A stretch of 35,899 nucleotides of DNA from Gammaproteobacteria bacterium (GTDB lineage Bacteria > Pseudomonadota > Gammaproteobacteria > SG8-11), in NCBI GenBank assembly GCA_013151345.1, contig JAADIM010000115.1, positions 1 to 35,899 on the forward strand. Reading direction: 5' to 3'. The translations under genes were made by a program, and so were the position numbers. This document shows positions 16,328 through 24,187 of the stretch, one piece after another. Position 1 is the stretch's first letter. Every line of letters starts with the position of its first letter. Under the pieces are notes generated by a model. That model was not told where the DNA came from and ran no database searches. It saw nothing but the letters and a program-made list of their open reading frames with translations.

Positions 16328-17914
16328 CTAGTCTTCCATGCATGTTTTACAATATACTGTTCCTAGGCGCACGTGATAACGCACTTTCTCGCCCACTGAT
16401 ACCTCATTATGACAGTTATCACATAAGGTGCCATATGAAAGTATAAGTTCGTCAAAGCCTTCGACCGGGTACGATATGCCTTCGATTATTTTATTCCATG
16501 GTTTTGATTTTACAATTTGCTTTCGGTAGATCTCTTCTGCAGCACGCCATCTTTTAACAAGAAATTCGGCTAACCCGTGATTTCGTAAACACGATGCCAT
16601 TAGTTCTTCGCGATAATCAAATAATTCATCCGAGATCACCATCCAGTGATGGGCATTTCGTGGACGGTCGCCAAAATAAACTTTTTCGCCAGTAAATACT
16701 TGGCGCAGAAAATTGTATTGTTTTTCTATAGCGCGCCGTTCAGTGACACCATCAAAAAACGAAGCAAGTCGCGGGTCTTTAAAAACCTGCTGATAGAAAT
16801 CAGCCAATATTTTCGTCAAAAGCGCACCTTTCTGCAAGGCATCCCATATTTCCGGATCTGGGTCTGGATAAAAGCGGGCCTCCTCGATGTGTTCCATAGT
16901 GCTGGGCATCACTGCTGATGGCTCTTCGCTGTCAGGTGCAGGTAAGTATGGATCAATATGAATTTCATCGTTAGAAGCTCCAGTGGCCAATGCTGTTTTT
17001 TCTGCTGCGTATACCATGGCAGGAATACCGCAAAGGTAAACGCGCCATCCTTCGAGTGTTGGATGTTGGGAAAATGCAATATTGTCTGCCCGACCCGCTG
17101 TATATTCTGTTATATGAGAATTTCCTGACAGACAGGGCGTGTAGAAAAAATTAGAATATTGTTTGCTCAATTCTCGAAGAGTATCTTGTAAATAAAGCCC
17201 ATTAACGAAGCGACTACCATGATAAAGTTGTATGGTGCCGGTATGTCCGTTCTGCAATGCATCGTTGATGATTCCTATCAATGGTGCTAATCCAGTGCCA
17301 GTGCCGATTAACAACAGATTTTGAGCTAATTTATTTGGATAATAATAACAAAATCCTCGTGGTCCTTGAATCTCCACCTCGTCGTTAGCCTTCAGTTCGT
17401 CAAATATCCAATTACTCATTGTCCCGTTGGGTATGCGTTTAACATGAAATTCCAAAAAGTAGTCTTTGCTCGGTACACTTACAAGTGAATAACTGCGACT
17501 AACGCCATCGGGGCGCTTCAGGTTAATAAATTGGCCAGCGTGATAGTATAGCGATGTTGCCGGCTCCAATAGAAGACGAACAATATCGGGCGCCAATATT
17601 TCTTTAGCATAAACTATCGCCGGGCTAAACATTGTCAAGCTGAATAGGTCTGCCTCTCTGGGTAGTGCGATCGCCATATCCTCTTGTGGCAGACATTTAC
17701 ACGCGAGAAAGTACCCCCGTTTTCTCAAAGAATCTTTTAGTCCTCTTTGTGCTTTCTCTGGAATAATACCTTTTTCACTGCGCAATAAACAGGTGTGACA
17801 GATTCCGCTACGGCATGAAAATGCGGTATCCACACCATGCCGTTGAAGTGTCTCTAACACTGTTTCTGTGTCACGACAATCATAGTCGGTATTATTGAAA
17901 ATAAGTTTTGGCAT
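16328..17914 (-). CDS. Ferredoxin / FAD-NAD reductase / truncated-globin / zinc-ribbon fusion
   Basis: A 528-residue four-part fusion. Residues 1-85 are a plant-type 2Fe-2S domain with C34, C39, C42 and C72 (SCRSGICHTC and LACKC). Residues about 95-325 are a ferredoxin-NADP reductase-type module with the FAD motif RSYSLVS at 140 and the nucleotide loop GTGTGLAPLIG at 204, plus YLCGIPAM at 293. Residues about 355-470 look like a truncated haemoglobin: FYQQVFKDPRLASFF, then AHHWMVIS with His422 in the proximal position. The end carries CDNC (498-501) and CKTC (522-525), a zinc-ribbon-like pair. Electrons could pass from NAD(P)H via FAD/FeS to haem, as in NO-dioxygenase flavohaemoglobins, but that activity is inference. 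The gene is followed by TIGR03546/03545 and preceded by four 13-bp repeats. Confidence 0.85.
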   Translation of the reverse strand: MPKLIFNNTDYDCRDTETVLETLQRHGVDTAFSCRSGICHTCLLRSEKGIIPEKAQRGLKDSLRKRGYFLACKCLPQEDMAIALPREADLFSLTMFSPAIVYAKEILAPDIVRLLLEPATSLYYHAGQFINLKRPDGVSRSYSLVSVPSKDYFLEFHVKRIPNGTMSNWIFDELKANDEVEIQGPRGFCYYYPNKLAQNLLLIGTGTGLAPLIGIINDALQNGHTGTIQLYHGSRFVNGLYLQDTLRELSKQYSNFFYTPCLSGNSHITEYTAGRADNIAFSQHPTLEGWRVYLCGIPAMVYAAEKTALATGASNDEIHIDPYLPAPDSEEPSAVMPSTMEHIEEARFYPDPDPEIWDALQKGALLTKILADFYQQVFKDPRLASFFDGVTERRAIEKQYNFLRQVFTGEKVYFGDRPRNAHHWMVISDELFDYREELMASCLRNHGLAEFLVKRWRAAEEIYRKQIVKSKPWNKIIEGISYPVEGFDELILSYGTLCDNCHNEVSVGEKVRYHVRLGTVYCKTCMED

Positions 17915-18217
17915 ACCTGTTACTTAACTAATTTATTGATAGAGCTATGTTATAGAGCTATGTTATAGGGCTATGTGATAGGATTATGTGTTTACGCATT
18001 ACATAGATCGCTTATTACACGGCTTGATTCGAGATACGGCGTTCGCCATTGCCAGTGATACTTATATTATCGTTATATCCTGGGAAATATTTAGAGTTGA
18101 GTTGTTCAGTGTAATGCAATGGCGGGAGAATTTTAAAAAAACCAAAATTAGCCCTTATTGACAAGCCCTAAATAGGGTTGAATATATATTTGAATTAGTG
18201 AAATAAGGGGCAGATGT
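17915..18217. other. Regulatory region of the globin-fusion gene
   Basis: No gene. It holds the 13-bp repeat array at 17939-17990 next to the globin-fusion start, then AT-rich sequence behind the YkgJ-type gene. The ribosome site for the fusion is only AACAGGT. Confidence 0.5.
17939..17990 (-). repeat. Four 13-bp tandem repeats upstream of globin-fusion start
   Basis: Units on the plus strand: ATAGAGCTATGTT, ATAGAGCTATGTT, ATAGGGCTATGTG, ATAGGATTATGTG. The block ends 25 bases from the start codon, in the likely promoter or 5' UTR, so copy-number change would alter spacing or operator number. Confidence 0.7.
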
Positions 18218-18595
18218 TTATTTTTTCAGTAATGGAATTTTTATGTAATTTTCTTTTGGGATAAACGCCTTTGCGGCTACCTTGGCTGTTTCCGCGATAT
18301 TTATAAATTCATTATGCAACACTACCTGAAGCAGGAAATCCGAGTTACATTCATACTCTCGACATGTTTGTGGCCTTTTTTCCCAGATATTACACGAGCC
18401 TGAATCACGATTCATATGAATACAAATGCCATCAGGATCTTTATCTACAAACCCTTTAGGCGTTGAGCCATCCAAAGTCTTCTCCATTTCTTCGGGGCGA
18501 AGCCGGACTAACAAGCGGCAGCAAAATGTTTGACAGCCCAGGCGCTTGCCTTCCTCGCAATCGATACAGGTTTTGTCTTGTTTCTGAATATCCAT
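18218..18595 (-). CDS. YkgJ-family cysteine-cluster protein
   Basis: A 125-residue protein with the YkgJ/UPF0153 pattern: CIDCEEGKRLGCQTFCCRLL at residues 10-29, then CIHMNRDSGSCNIWEKRPQT and CREYEC. The Cys set (C-x2-C, C-x3-CC, C, C-x8-RP-x2-C-x3-C) is thought to bind metal, probably zinc or an Fe-S centre; the family's function is unknown. It begins 23 bases after the FimX-like stop, so it is likely the last gene of the GTPase/Roadblock transcript. The shorter overlapping frame at 18456-18686 is a shadow. Confidence 0.8.
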   Translation of the reverse strand: MDIQKQDKTCIDCEEGKRLGCQTFCCRLLVRLRPEEMEKTLDGSTPKGFVDKDPDGICIHMNRDSGSCNIWEKRPQTCREYECNSDFLLQVVLHNEFINIAETAKVAAKAFIPKENYIKIPLLKK

Positions 18596-18618
18596 AGTAA
18601 ATATTACGGTGATTGAGT

Positions 18619-20694
18619 TTATGTTTCGGCGGTAAAATCATACGATAAGGTTTCATTCGGCGATTGTAAATAATCGCCTTGAACAAAATCTATTTCACTT
18701 TGCCAAAGTATAGCCATGGTAGATGCGTCGTCAACTCTTTCAGCGATCGATAAGATGCCATGCTGTTTAGCAGAGCTAAATATGGAATCAACTATTCTTT
18801 GGCTCTGCTCGCTTGTTGCTAAACTTGAAGTAAATAACGGGTCAATTTTTATATATTCTGTTTCGACAAGATTGAGAAAACCAAACAGCTCTTTCCCATG
18901 GCCCGCATTATTTATAGCCGTCATGCAGCCCAATTTTTTAAGATTGCTTATAAATGCTTTTGCTTTAGCCATTGAATTGACAATGGACGTCTCATCTAAC
19001 GCAAAAACAAGCCTATTTGCTGGAAAGTGACAAGCCTTAATCAGTTTGTTTAACCAAACCAGAAACGATTTTTCTTCTATTGATTCAGATGAAATCTTAA
19101 TGAAAAGCTGCGTATCTGTCTTTTCGATGCTTGGCAATATTTCCTTAACGGCATGTTTTATGATCCAGCGATCAATCATTGTTAACAATCCGGTTTTTTT
19201 TGCGACGCCCATAAACTGGTCGGGCATGATTTGTTTATTATCAGCATCTATCAGTCGTACTAAAACTTCATAACGCGATCCTTCTTTGCCATGGAGTGCG
19301 ACGATAGGTTGATAGAGCAAATAGAAATCATCTTGCTTAAGTGCGTTATTGATCAACTGAACCCATTTATGATCTTCTTCATCTTTTACTTTTTCGTCGG
19401 CGAGTGTATATGCATAAATTGTATTACCACCATTGGATTTTGCTACTTTACATGCCGATTCTGCTTGCGACAAAATTTTTATACCACTATCACTTTTCAA
19501 CGAAATCTGTACGATGCCAATACTCGCTGTACAAGAAAATGATTCATCCTGGATGTCAAATTTGTGTTTGATTAACGCTTTACGAACAGATTCCGCAGTA
19601 CTTGTTGCTTTTTTAATGTCCGCCTGTTTGAGCAAAATTGTAAAGATATCGCCGGCAAATCGGGCGGCGATATCTTTTTCAGTGATCTGGTTGTTGATCA
19701 AATTAGCGAAATCTTTTAATACTAAATCACTATTAACAAGTCCTATTTTTTCACTAATTGATTTAAACCCGTCTAGGTCAATATGAATCAAAGCGCTATT
19801 AACATATTTTTCGTTATCCGTTGCTGCAGCAATTTCTTCCTCCAGCTTTTCGGTAAAATAGTTTCGATTGTATAGCGCAGTTAACAGGTCTTGCCTGCGT
19901 AACTTTTCAAGTTCTTCTTTAAGTACTTGGTGACCTCTGATAACAATTTGAGTACACGGTTCACCTTCGATACTTGCGGTTGAAAAAGTCATTGTGGCGT
20001 TAAATTTATCATTGTTGTTCCGTATGGCGACGAAATTAAATTCCTCTTCCGGGTTGCTGCCCTCATCCAGCTTGCGCAGTATTTTTTTAAAATTATCAGC
20101 GTCTTCCGCAGCGATCAGGTCCATCATAGGTATGGCCTCAATTTCTTCAGCAGAGGTGAATCCGAATGTGTCCAGGTAAGCGGTGTTAGAATAAATGTGC
20201 ATACCTTCGTGTATATAAGCAACCGCATCACGGGAACTGTTCAATAGTGCCCAGTTTCGTTTCTCACATTCTTTAAAATTAGACTCTGCCTGTTGAAGTT
20301 GTTGGCGCACTCGGAGGTCGGAGAGTTCCCGATTAAGGGTTAATAATAATAAAGGATCGTTTTTACTGGGTAGGTAGTTTCTAGCGCCATTGCGCAATAT
20401 TTCGAGTTGACTTAGTGTGTTGAAATCGTCTGTAATAACGATTGTCGTAATGTCCGGTCGGGTCAGTGTAACGATATTCAGGACTTCTTTAGCGTTAATT
20501 CCTGATGTGTCATCAGACGATATTATCAAGTCCCAGGAATGCTTCTTTATCGCTTCTTTCAGTTGCTGTTCAGTATTAACGTTTTCACTTCTTACAGCGT
20601 GTCCTTCATTTTGTAGCAGACTTGTGATGTGATCTGTCTCATTTGCAGATTCTAATACTGTCAGTAGTTGTACTACATGCTCACTACTCACCAT
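18619..20694 (-). CDS. FimX-like REC-PAS-GGDEF-EAL protein with degenerate catalytic sites
   Basis: A 691-residue cytosolic protein. REC about 7-128: the phospho-acceptor position reads Ser (LIISSDD), so phosphorylation is doubtful. PAS about 145-255 (SSRDAVAYIHEGMHIYSN). GGDEF about 262-428: the active site reads AGDIF at 347-351, inactive for synthesis. EAL about 440-685: EAL is EVL at 476, the DDFG motif is NNAG at 595-598 and the ExVE motif is ERVD, so hydrolysis is unlikely; YIKID and VQGDYL remain, so c-di-GMP binding may persist. The same layout and the same EVL substitution are known in FimX, the type IV pilus regulator of Pseudomonas. AAAAGG precedes the ATG. It is the last large gene of the GTPase/Roadblock set. 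Confidence 0.85.
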   Translation of the reverse strand: MVSSEHVVQLLTVLESANETDHITSLLQNEGHAVRSENVNTEQQLKEAIKKHSWDLIISSDDTSGINAKEVLNIVTLTRPDITTIVITDDFNTLSQLEILRNGARNYLPSKNDPLLLLTLNRELSDLRVRQQLQQAESNFKECEKRNWALLNSSRDAVAYIHEGMHIYSNTAYLDTFGFTSAEEIEAIPMMDLIAAEDADNFKKILRKLDEGSNPEEEFNFVAIRNNNDKFNATMTFSTASIEGEPCTQIVIRGHQVLKEELEKLRRQDLLTALYNRNYFTEKLEEEIAAATDNEKYVNSALIHIDLDGFKSISEKIGLVNSDLVLKDFANLINNQITEKDIAARFAGDIFTILLKQADIKKATSTAESVRKALIKHKFDIQDESFSCTASIGIVQISLKSDSGIKILSQAESACKVAKSNGGNTIYAYTLADEKVKDEEDHKWVQLINNALKQDDFYLLYQPIVALHGKEGSRYEVLVRLIDADNKQIMPDQFMGVAKKTGLLTMIDRWIIKHAVKEILPSIEKTDTQLFIKISSESIEEKSFLVWLNKLIKACHFPANRLVFALDETSIVNSMAKAKAFISNLKKLGCMTAINNAGHGKELFGFLNLVETEYIKIDPLFTSSLATSEQSQRIVDSIFSSAKQHGILSIAERVDDASTMAILWQSEIDFVQGDYLQSPNETLSYDFTAET

Positions 20695-20729
20695 TGTGTA
20701 CCTTTTGCTTAATGGATTATAAATTACAC

Positions 20730-21197
20730 TTATAAATCATCTAAAAATTTGTCAAGATCGTTGTTAACAAAAACATCATGTATTTTTGTTGCCGTTTTTC
20801 TTGCGTCCAGCAGTACTTTGCCCAAATTTACATTGGGGCGAGCAACAACGGCTAATACAGCACTTGTACCAACATGAATCAATAACAAGTAACCTTCGGT
20901 TCCATCTATGAGAAGTTGCTTTAAGTTACCGCGCGCCAGTTCCTTGGCCGTTTTATCGGCCAGAGATAGCATCGAGGCGCACATTGCACCTAGTCTATCC
21001 GGATCAACGCTTTCTTCCATGACTGAGCCGACACTCAAACCGTCCCTCGTCATCACGCTTGAAGCTTCTATCTCCTTGGAGGACGCATTTAATTCACGCA
21101 ATATCGGGCGTACGCGTTTTTCAATATTTTCAGATATTTCCTTGATATTAATTATTTTCGCAGGTGATTTATTTGCTGAATCTTTTTTTCCCATCAT
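20730..21197 (-). CDS. Roadblock/LC7-domain protein
   Basis: About 155 residues. The track begins at a TTG (21212), but an ATG at 21197 or 21194 with AGAGAA just upstream is a better start. An N-terminal charged helix (VRPILRELNASSKEIEASSV) leads into a Roadblock/LC7 fold at about 45-145: MTRDGLSVGSVM, DRLGAMCASMLSLADKTAKE, then YLLLIHVGTSAVLAVVARPN and NLGKVLLDARKTA. Such proteins dimerise and act as activating or scaffolding partners of MglA-type and CvnD-type GTPases. It lies 35 bases before the FimX-like gene; about 180 bases separate it from the other Roadblock-like gene, which leaves room for another promoter. Confidence 0.85.
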   Translation of the reverse strand: MMGKKDSANKSPAKIINIKEISENIEKRVRPILRELNASSKEIEASSVMTRDGLSVGSVMEESVDPDRLGAMCASMLSLADKTAKELARGNLKQLLIDGTEGYLLLIHVGTSAVLAVVARPNVNLGKVLLDARKTATKIHDVFVNNDLDKFLDDL

Positions 21198-21376
21198 TAT
21201 TTCTCTATTCAATTCCCTGATATAAATCAGTACGACAAATTATAGTTGAAATATGAACAATATATAGCTGCGACGTCGCAACAATGTCATATCTGGATCA
21301 TTATAAACGAGGATCTGACCGTTTTGATAAGCGTAATTATCAAGACGGTCAAGGCCAATAACATGGCTGTCTTTAC

Positions 21377-21781
21377 CTAGGCTGCTTTTTCAACAGTGGG
21401 TAAACTACCGCGTGCTTTTGTCAAAACCATGCCAAGGTTTGCAGATTTGCGACAAACAAGCACCAAAATATGATCTTCATTGGCTTTGCTACGCATGAAC
21501 ACATGAATAAGGTTGTCGCTCATCACTATCATCTCCTGAAAATAATGATGACCATCGTCTGGAACTCCGCGTGATTTTTTAAACATGCTTTCAATCAATG
21601 ATACGTTAGTGCCCTGAAACATTTCGGCAGTCGCGGCTGCAACTACTTCAAGGACTTCTGCAGGGTGTGAGTCAACCGTCTTGGCGCCAAGTAACATGCC
21701 GGTACTCATATCGACATACCCGGCTGCTACGCATTCTGGCACATCAGTAACTGCTTGTTGTAGTGATTTATCGAGGGACAT
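21377..21781 (-). CDS. Roadblock-like protein, second and shorter
   Basis: A 134-residue protein with AGGAG six bases before its ATG. The pattern CVAAGYVDMSTGMLLGAKTV, a central helix (AEVLEVVAAATAEMFQG), then HVFMRSKANEDHILVLVCRK and NLGMVLTKARG is that of the Roadblock fold and ends like the other copy (N-L-G-x-V-L-x-x-A-R). The two proteins are divergent in sequence, so a heteromeric complex is as likely as two homodimers. It sits 46 bases after the ABC-phosphatase gene. The Roadblock call rests on pattern likeness and is less sure than for its neighbour. Confidence 0.7.
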   Translation of the reverse strand: MSLDKSLQQAVTDVPECVAAGYVDMSTGMLLGAKTVDSHPAEVLEVVAAATAEMFQGTNVSLIESMFKKSRGVPDDGHHYFQEMIVMSDNLIHVFMRSKANEDHILVLVCRKSANLGMVLTKARGSLPTVEKAA

Positions 21782-21827
21782 TGTATTCTCCTGTTAATTG
21801 TTTACGTTAGTGAATTAAGTCGTATTA

Positions 21828-23180
21828 TCAATGCGTGTTAACGGCTTTAACTGACCTGGTGGGGTCAATTTGATTACCAGAATCCGCCACCGCCCGAGCA
21901 AATTCCTCAAGAAATTTAACTTGTTCCTCCGATTGAACCCAACGGGGTTCAACCCGGCGTACCGTCTCTAACGCATCCAGTGCTGTATGGCCATCCCAGA
22001 TTAATTGTGTTGCCAACGCTGTACCGGTGCGTCCCATGCCTGCTTTGCAGTGCATTGCAATAGCTTCATTGTTTTCGATTAACGTCTCGACCTGTTTGCA
22101 AAGATCAATGGCTGCATCTATAGTGGGTACACCCATATCGACCACTGGGAATGCAATGCCAGCGATGTCATAGGGCGCCAGGTGCGTTGGGTCTATCGGT
22201 TCTTCTGTTAGCGAGACCAATACGGTAATGCCAACACGCTTTAACGCCTTCAGATCATCTTCTATATCAACTAGTAACCCCGGTTTTGGTGTGCCTGCCA
22301 GGACGCCTTTTTTGAGCCAAAGAAAATTGCGTGGTCCGAATGAATCACTCTTGTATTTGCGCGCTTCTTTTGGCAAAGGACGAATAAGGGGCTCTAAATC
22401 AGGGTCGATTTCTTCGGGCTTTGCATCTACCGGAGGTACAGTGCAGTTACCGTAAACGATAAAATGTTTTGTAAGATCGGATTGTGGCGATGTAAAAAAT
22501 TCTTGCGTACTAGAAACATCTTGAATCCAGCCGCCCGCCAATAAGGCGGTGTTTCCACCTAATTGTTTCGCCTGGGTTTGATTATGTAACACGATGAGCA
22601 CCGCACTTCTTTGGGACTGTTGTTCGATATACTTCAGTAAAGATTGTGCAGCTTCATCATCCAGGTCGCTGGTGGGTTCATCAATGCAAATTAATTTTGG
22701 GCTTGATGCAGAAGTGCGTAGTATTGCTAAATGCCGTTGTTGACCAAGGGGCAGATTAACCACGTTTTCGTCCATTTTCGAAACGAGTTCATCGAGCCCC
22801 GCATGAATAAGCAATCGTTCAGCAACATCGTGCTTTTGTGCCGAGGACAAGCTTTCTCGTTCCGGTAAGCCGTAAACAATATTTTCAAAAACGGTAGCCA
22901 TTAATAATTTGGCGTTCTGCGCGACGAGAACGGGCAGTTCGCCTTTAAATAATTCAGTCCCCGCGTAATAAACCTTGCCCCATGTGCGTAAACTGGGAAG
23001 GGGAGAATTCAATCCGCAAATGGTCCTTAATAAGGTTGATTTTCCGGTTCCTGCTGGCCCCATTAAGGTAAAAATGCCACGCTCAGGAATATCTAGCGTT
23101 ACGGACGCAAGTATAATGGTGTCATTGAATGCCACACCAAAACCCTGCATCGATAGAAGGGGTTCGTCTTGTTGGTTCAT
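21828..23180 (-). CDS. ABC-type ATPase fused to dual-specificity phosphatase
   Basis: A 450-residue two-domain protein. Residues 1-235 are an ABC ATPase: Walker A GPAGTGKST (41-49), Q-loop QNAK near 88, Walker B LICIDEPTSDLDD (163-175), H-loop His199. The signature motif is unusual, LPLGQQRH instead of LSGGQ. Residues about 280-435 are a Cys-based phosphatase: FGPRNFLWLKKGVLAGTPKP start, a candidate acid Asp348 (FPVVDMG), and the P-loop HCKAGMGRTG with Cys378 and Arg384. No membrane segment and no permease gene nearby, so a transport role is doubtful. The start codon follows the GTPase stop directly. Fusion of these two domains is unusual; the substrate is unknown. Confidence 0.85.
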   Translation of the reverse strand: MNQQDEPLLSMQGFGVAFNDTIILASVTLDIPERGIFTLMGPAGTGKSTLLRTICGLNSPLPSLRTWGKVYYAGTELFKGELPVLVAQNAKLLMATVFENIVYGLPERESLSSAQKHDVAERLLIHAGLDELVSKMDENVVNLPLGQQRHLAILRTSASSPKLICIDEPTSDLDDEAAQSLLKYIEQQSQRSAVLIVLHNQTQAKQLGGNTALLAGGWIQDVSSTQEFFTSPQSDLTKHFIVYGNCTVPPVDAKPEEIDPDLEPLIRPLPKEARKYKSDSFGPRNFLWLKKGVLAGTPKPGLLVDIEDDLKALKRVGITVLVSLTEEPIDPTHLAPYDIAGIAFPVVDMGVPTIDAAIDLCKQVETLIENNEAIAMHCKAGMGRTGTALATQLIWDGHTALDALETVRRVEPRWVQSEEQVKFLEEFARAVADSGNQIDPTRSVKAVNTH

Positions 23181-23717
23181 CTAGTTAATGATCCCCGGAT
23201 CTAGCGTGTAAAGAAGTGCCTGCACTAGCTGTATAACATCTTTTTCCTCTCTACCATCGATTTCTAATACCGGAATATTTAACTTATTTTCCTTTAACCA
23301 ACGATGATAATCGTTAATAGATGGAGAGGGATTCATATCCATACGTGTTATGCCGATCACGACGGCGGTCTTATCAATAAAGTCTTCGAATGCTTCGAGG
23401 AAGAATTGTAGATCGGCCATCGGATCTGGTCGCTTGTTATCAGCCAGCAATATCAGCCCAATGCCACGGTCAGTTAGAATTTCCCACATAAAATCGAAAC
23501 GATCTTGACCGGGTGTACCGTAGAGGTGAATACGCTCGCCACTATCAAGTTTCAACATGCCGTAGTCCATGGCGACCGTTGTCTTTTCTTTTCTATTGGC
23601 TGTTTCGTCAGTAGCGGTTTCTTCAGTTTTAAAAGGCTTAATATCACTAATAGAACCAAGTGCAGTCGTTTTGCCTGCGCCGACGGGTCCGGAGAATATA
23701 ATTTTATAGGCACTCAT
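23181..23717 (-). CDS. Small Ras-like GTPase of the CvnD/MglA type
   Basis: A 178-residue GTPase. P-loop GPVGAGKTT (10-18), switch I Thr46/47 in KTTVAMDYG, G3 motif GTPGQDRF (67-74), and TRMD (124-127) in place of NKxD. The pattern DYGMLKLDSGERIHLYGTPG and the TR-x-D motif match the GTPases paired with Roadblock proteins in Streptomyces conservons (CvnD) and related to MglA of Myxococcus. It is the first gene of the set and abuts the ABC-phosphatase gene, so the two are probably made in fixed ratio. The ribosome site before the ATG is weak. Nucleotide specificity cannot be proven by motif; GTP is expected. Confidence 0.85.
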   Translation of the reverse strand: MSAYKIIFSGPVGAGKTTALGSISDIKPFKTEETATDETANRKEKTTVAMDYGMLKLDSGERIHLYGTPGQDRFDFMWEILTDRGIGLILLADNKRPDPMADLQFFLEAFEDFIDKTAVVIGITRMDMNPSPSINDYHRWLKENKLNIPVLEIDGREEKDVIQLVQALLYTLDPGIIN

Positions 23718-24187
23718 CGTAAGTATTGATTCTGACTGGTAATGACAATTTCACATGGGTTCTTAAGTTTTTCCTGAAAAATTAAAGAAAGCATTTTGTT
23801 CGAACGCGTGTCCATGCCAAAAACCGTAATCTTTACAGGATGTTTGCTTTGAATACTTAAATTTGGTCTGTAGCACATGCAGTATGCTTCCGATTTACGC
23901 TAATCGCTTCTTAATCGCCATTGCATAAAAAATTATTTCATGTAGCACCTGTTGTTTCGTCAAAAAGATTATTTACTTTAGTGTTACTGTCGGAATTTTT
24001 AGAAATATATAACTATATAAGAGTACTGTTTTGGCATATAGGGTTTGGTATATTGGGGCGGAGCAGAATAAAGGATCGCTACGGAAGAATTGTCATGCTA
24101 CGGAGAAGGGTTACTTGACTCGTTGCTTATTATTATGCAGATAAATTATTAGATGCTAGCCTGTTGAATACTTGGGTTATTTACAAA
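23718..24187. other. Intergenic region upstream of the GTPase module
   Basis: No supported gene. The 65-codon plus-strand ORF at 23921-24118 has no ribosome site and an odd composition. The promoter of the GTPase module must lie here or just inside; a TTGTCA near 23750 is a candidate -35, but a matching -10 would overlap the start region, so I do not call it. Confidence 0.45.

Noticed and set aside
17939-17990. CRISPR array
   Set aside because: Units are only 13 bases with no spacers and there are no cas genes.
23921-24118. 65-codon plus-strand ORF upstream of the GTPase
   Set aside because: No ribosome site, atypical composition and no recognised motif.
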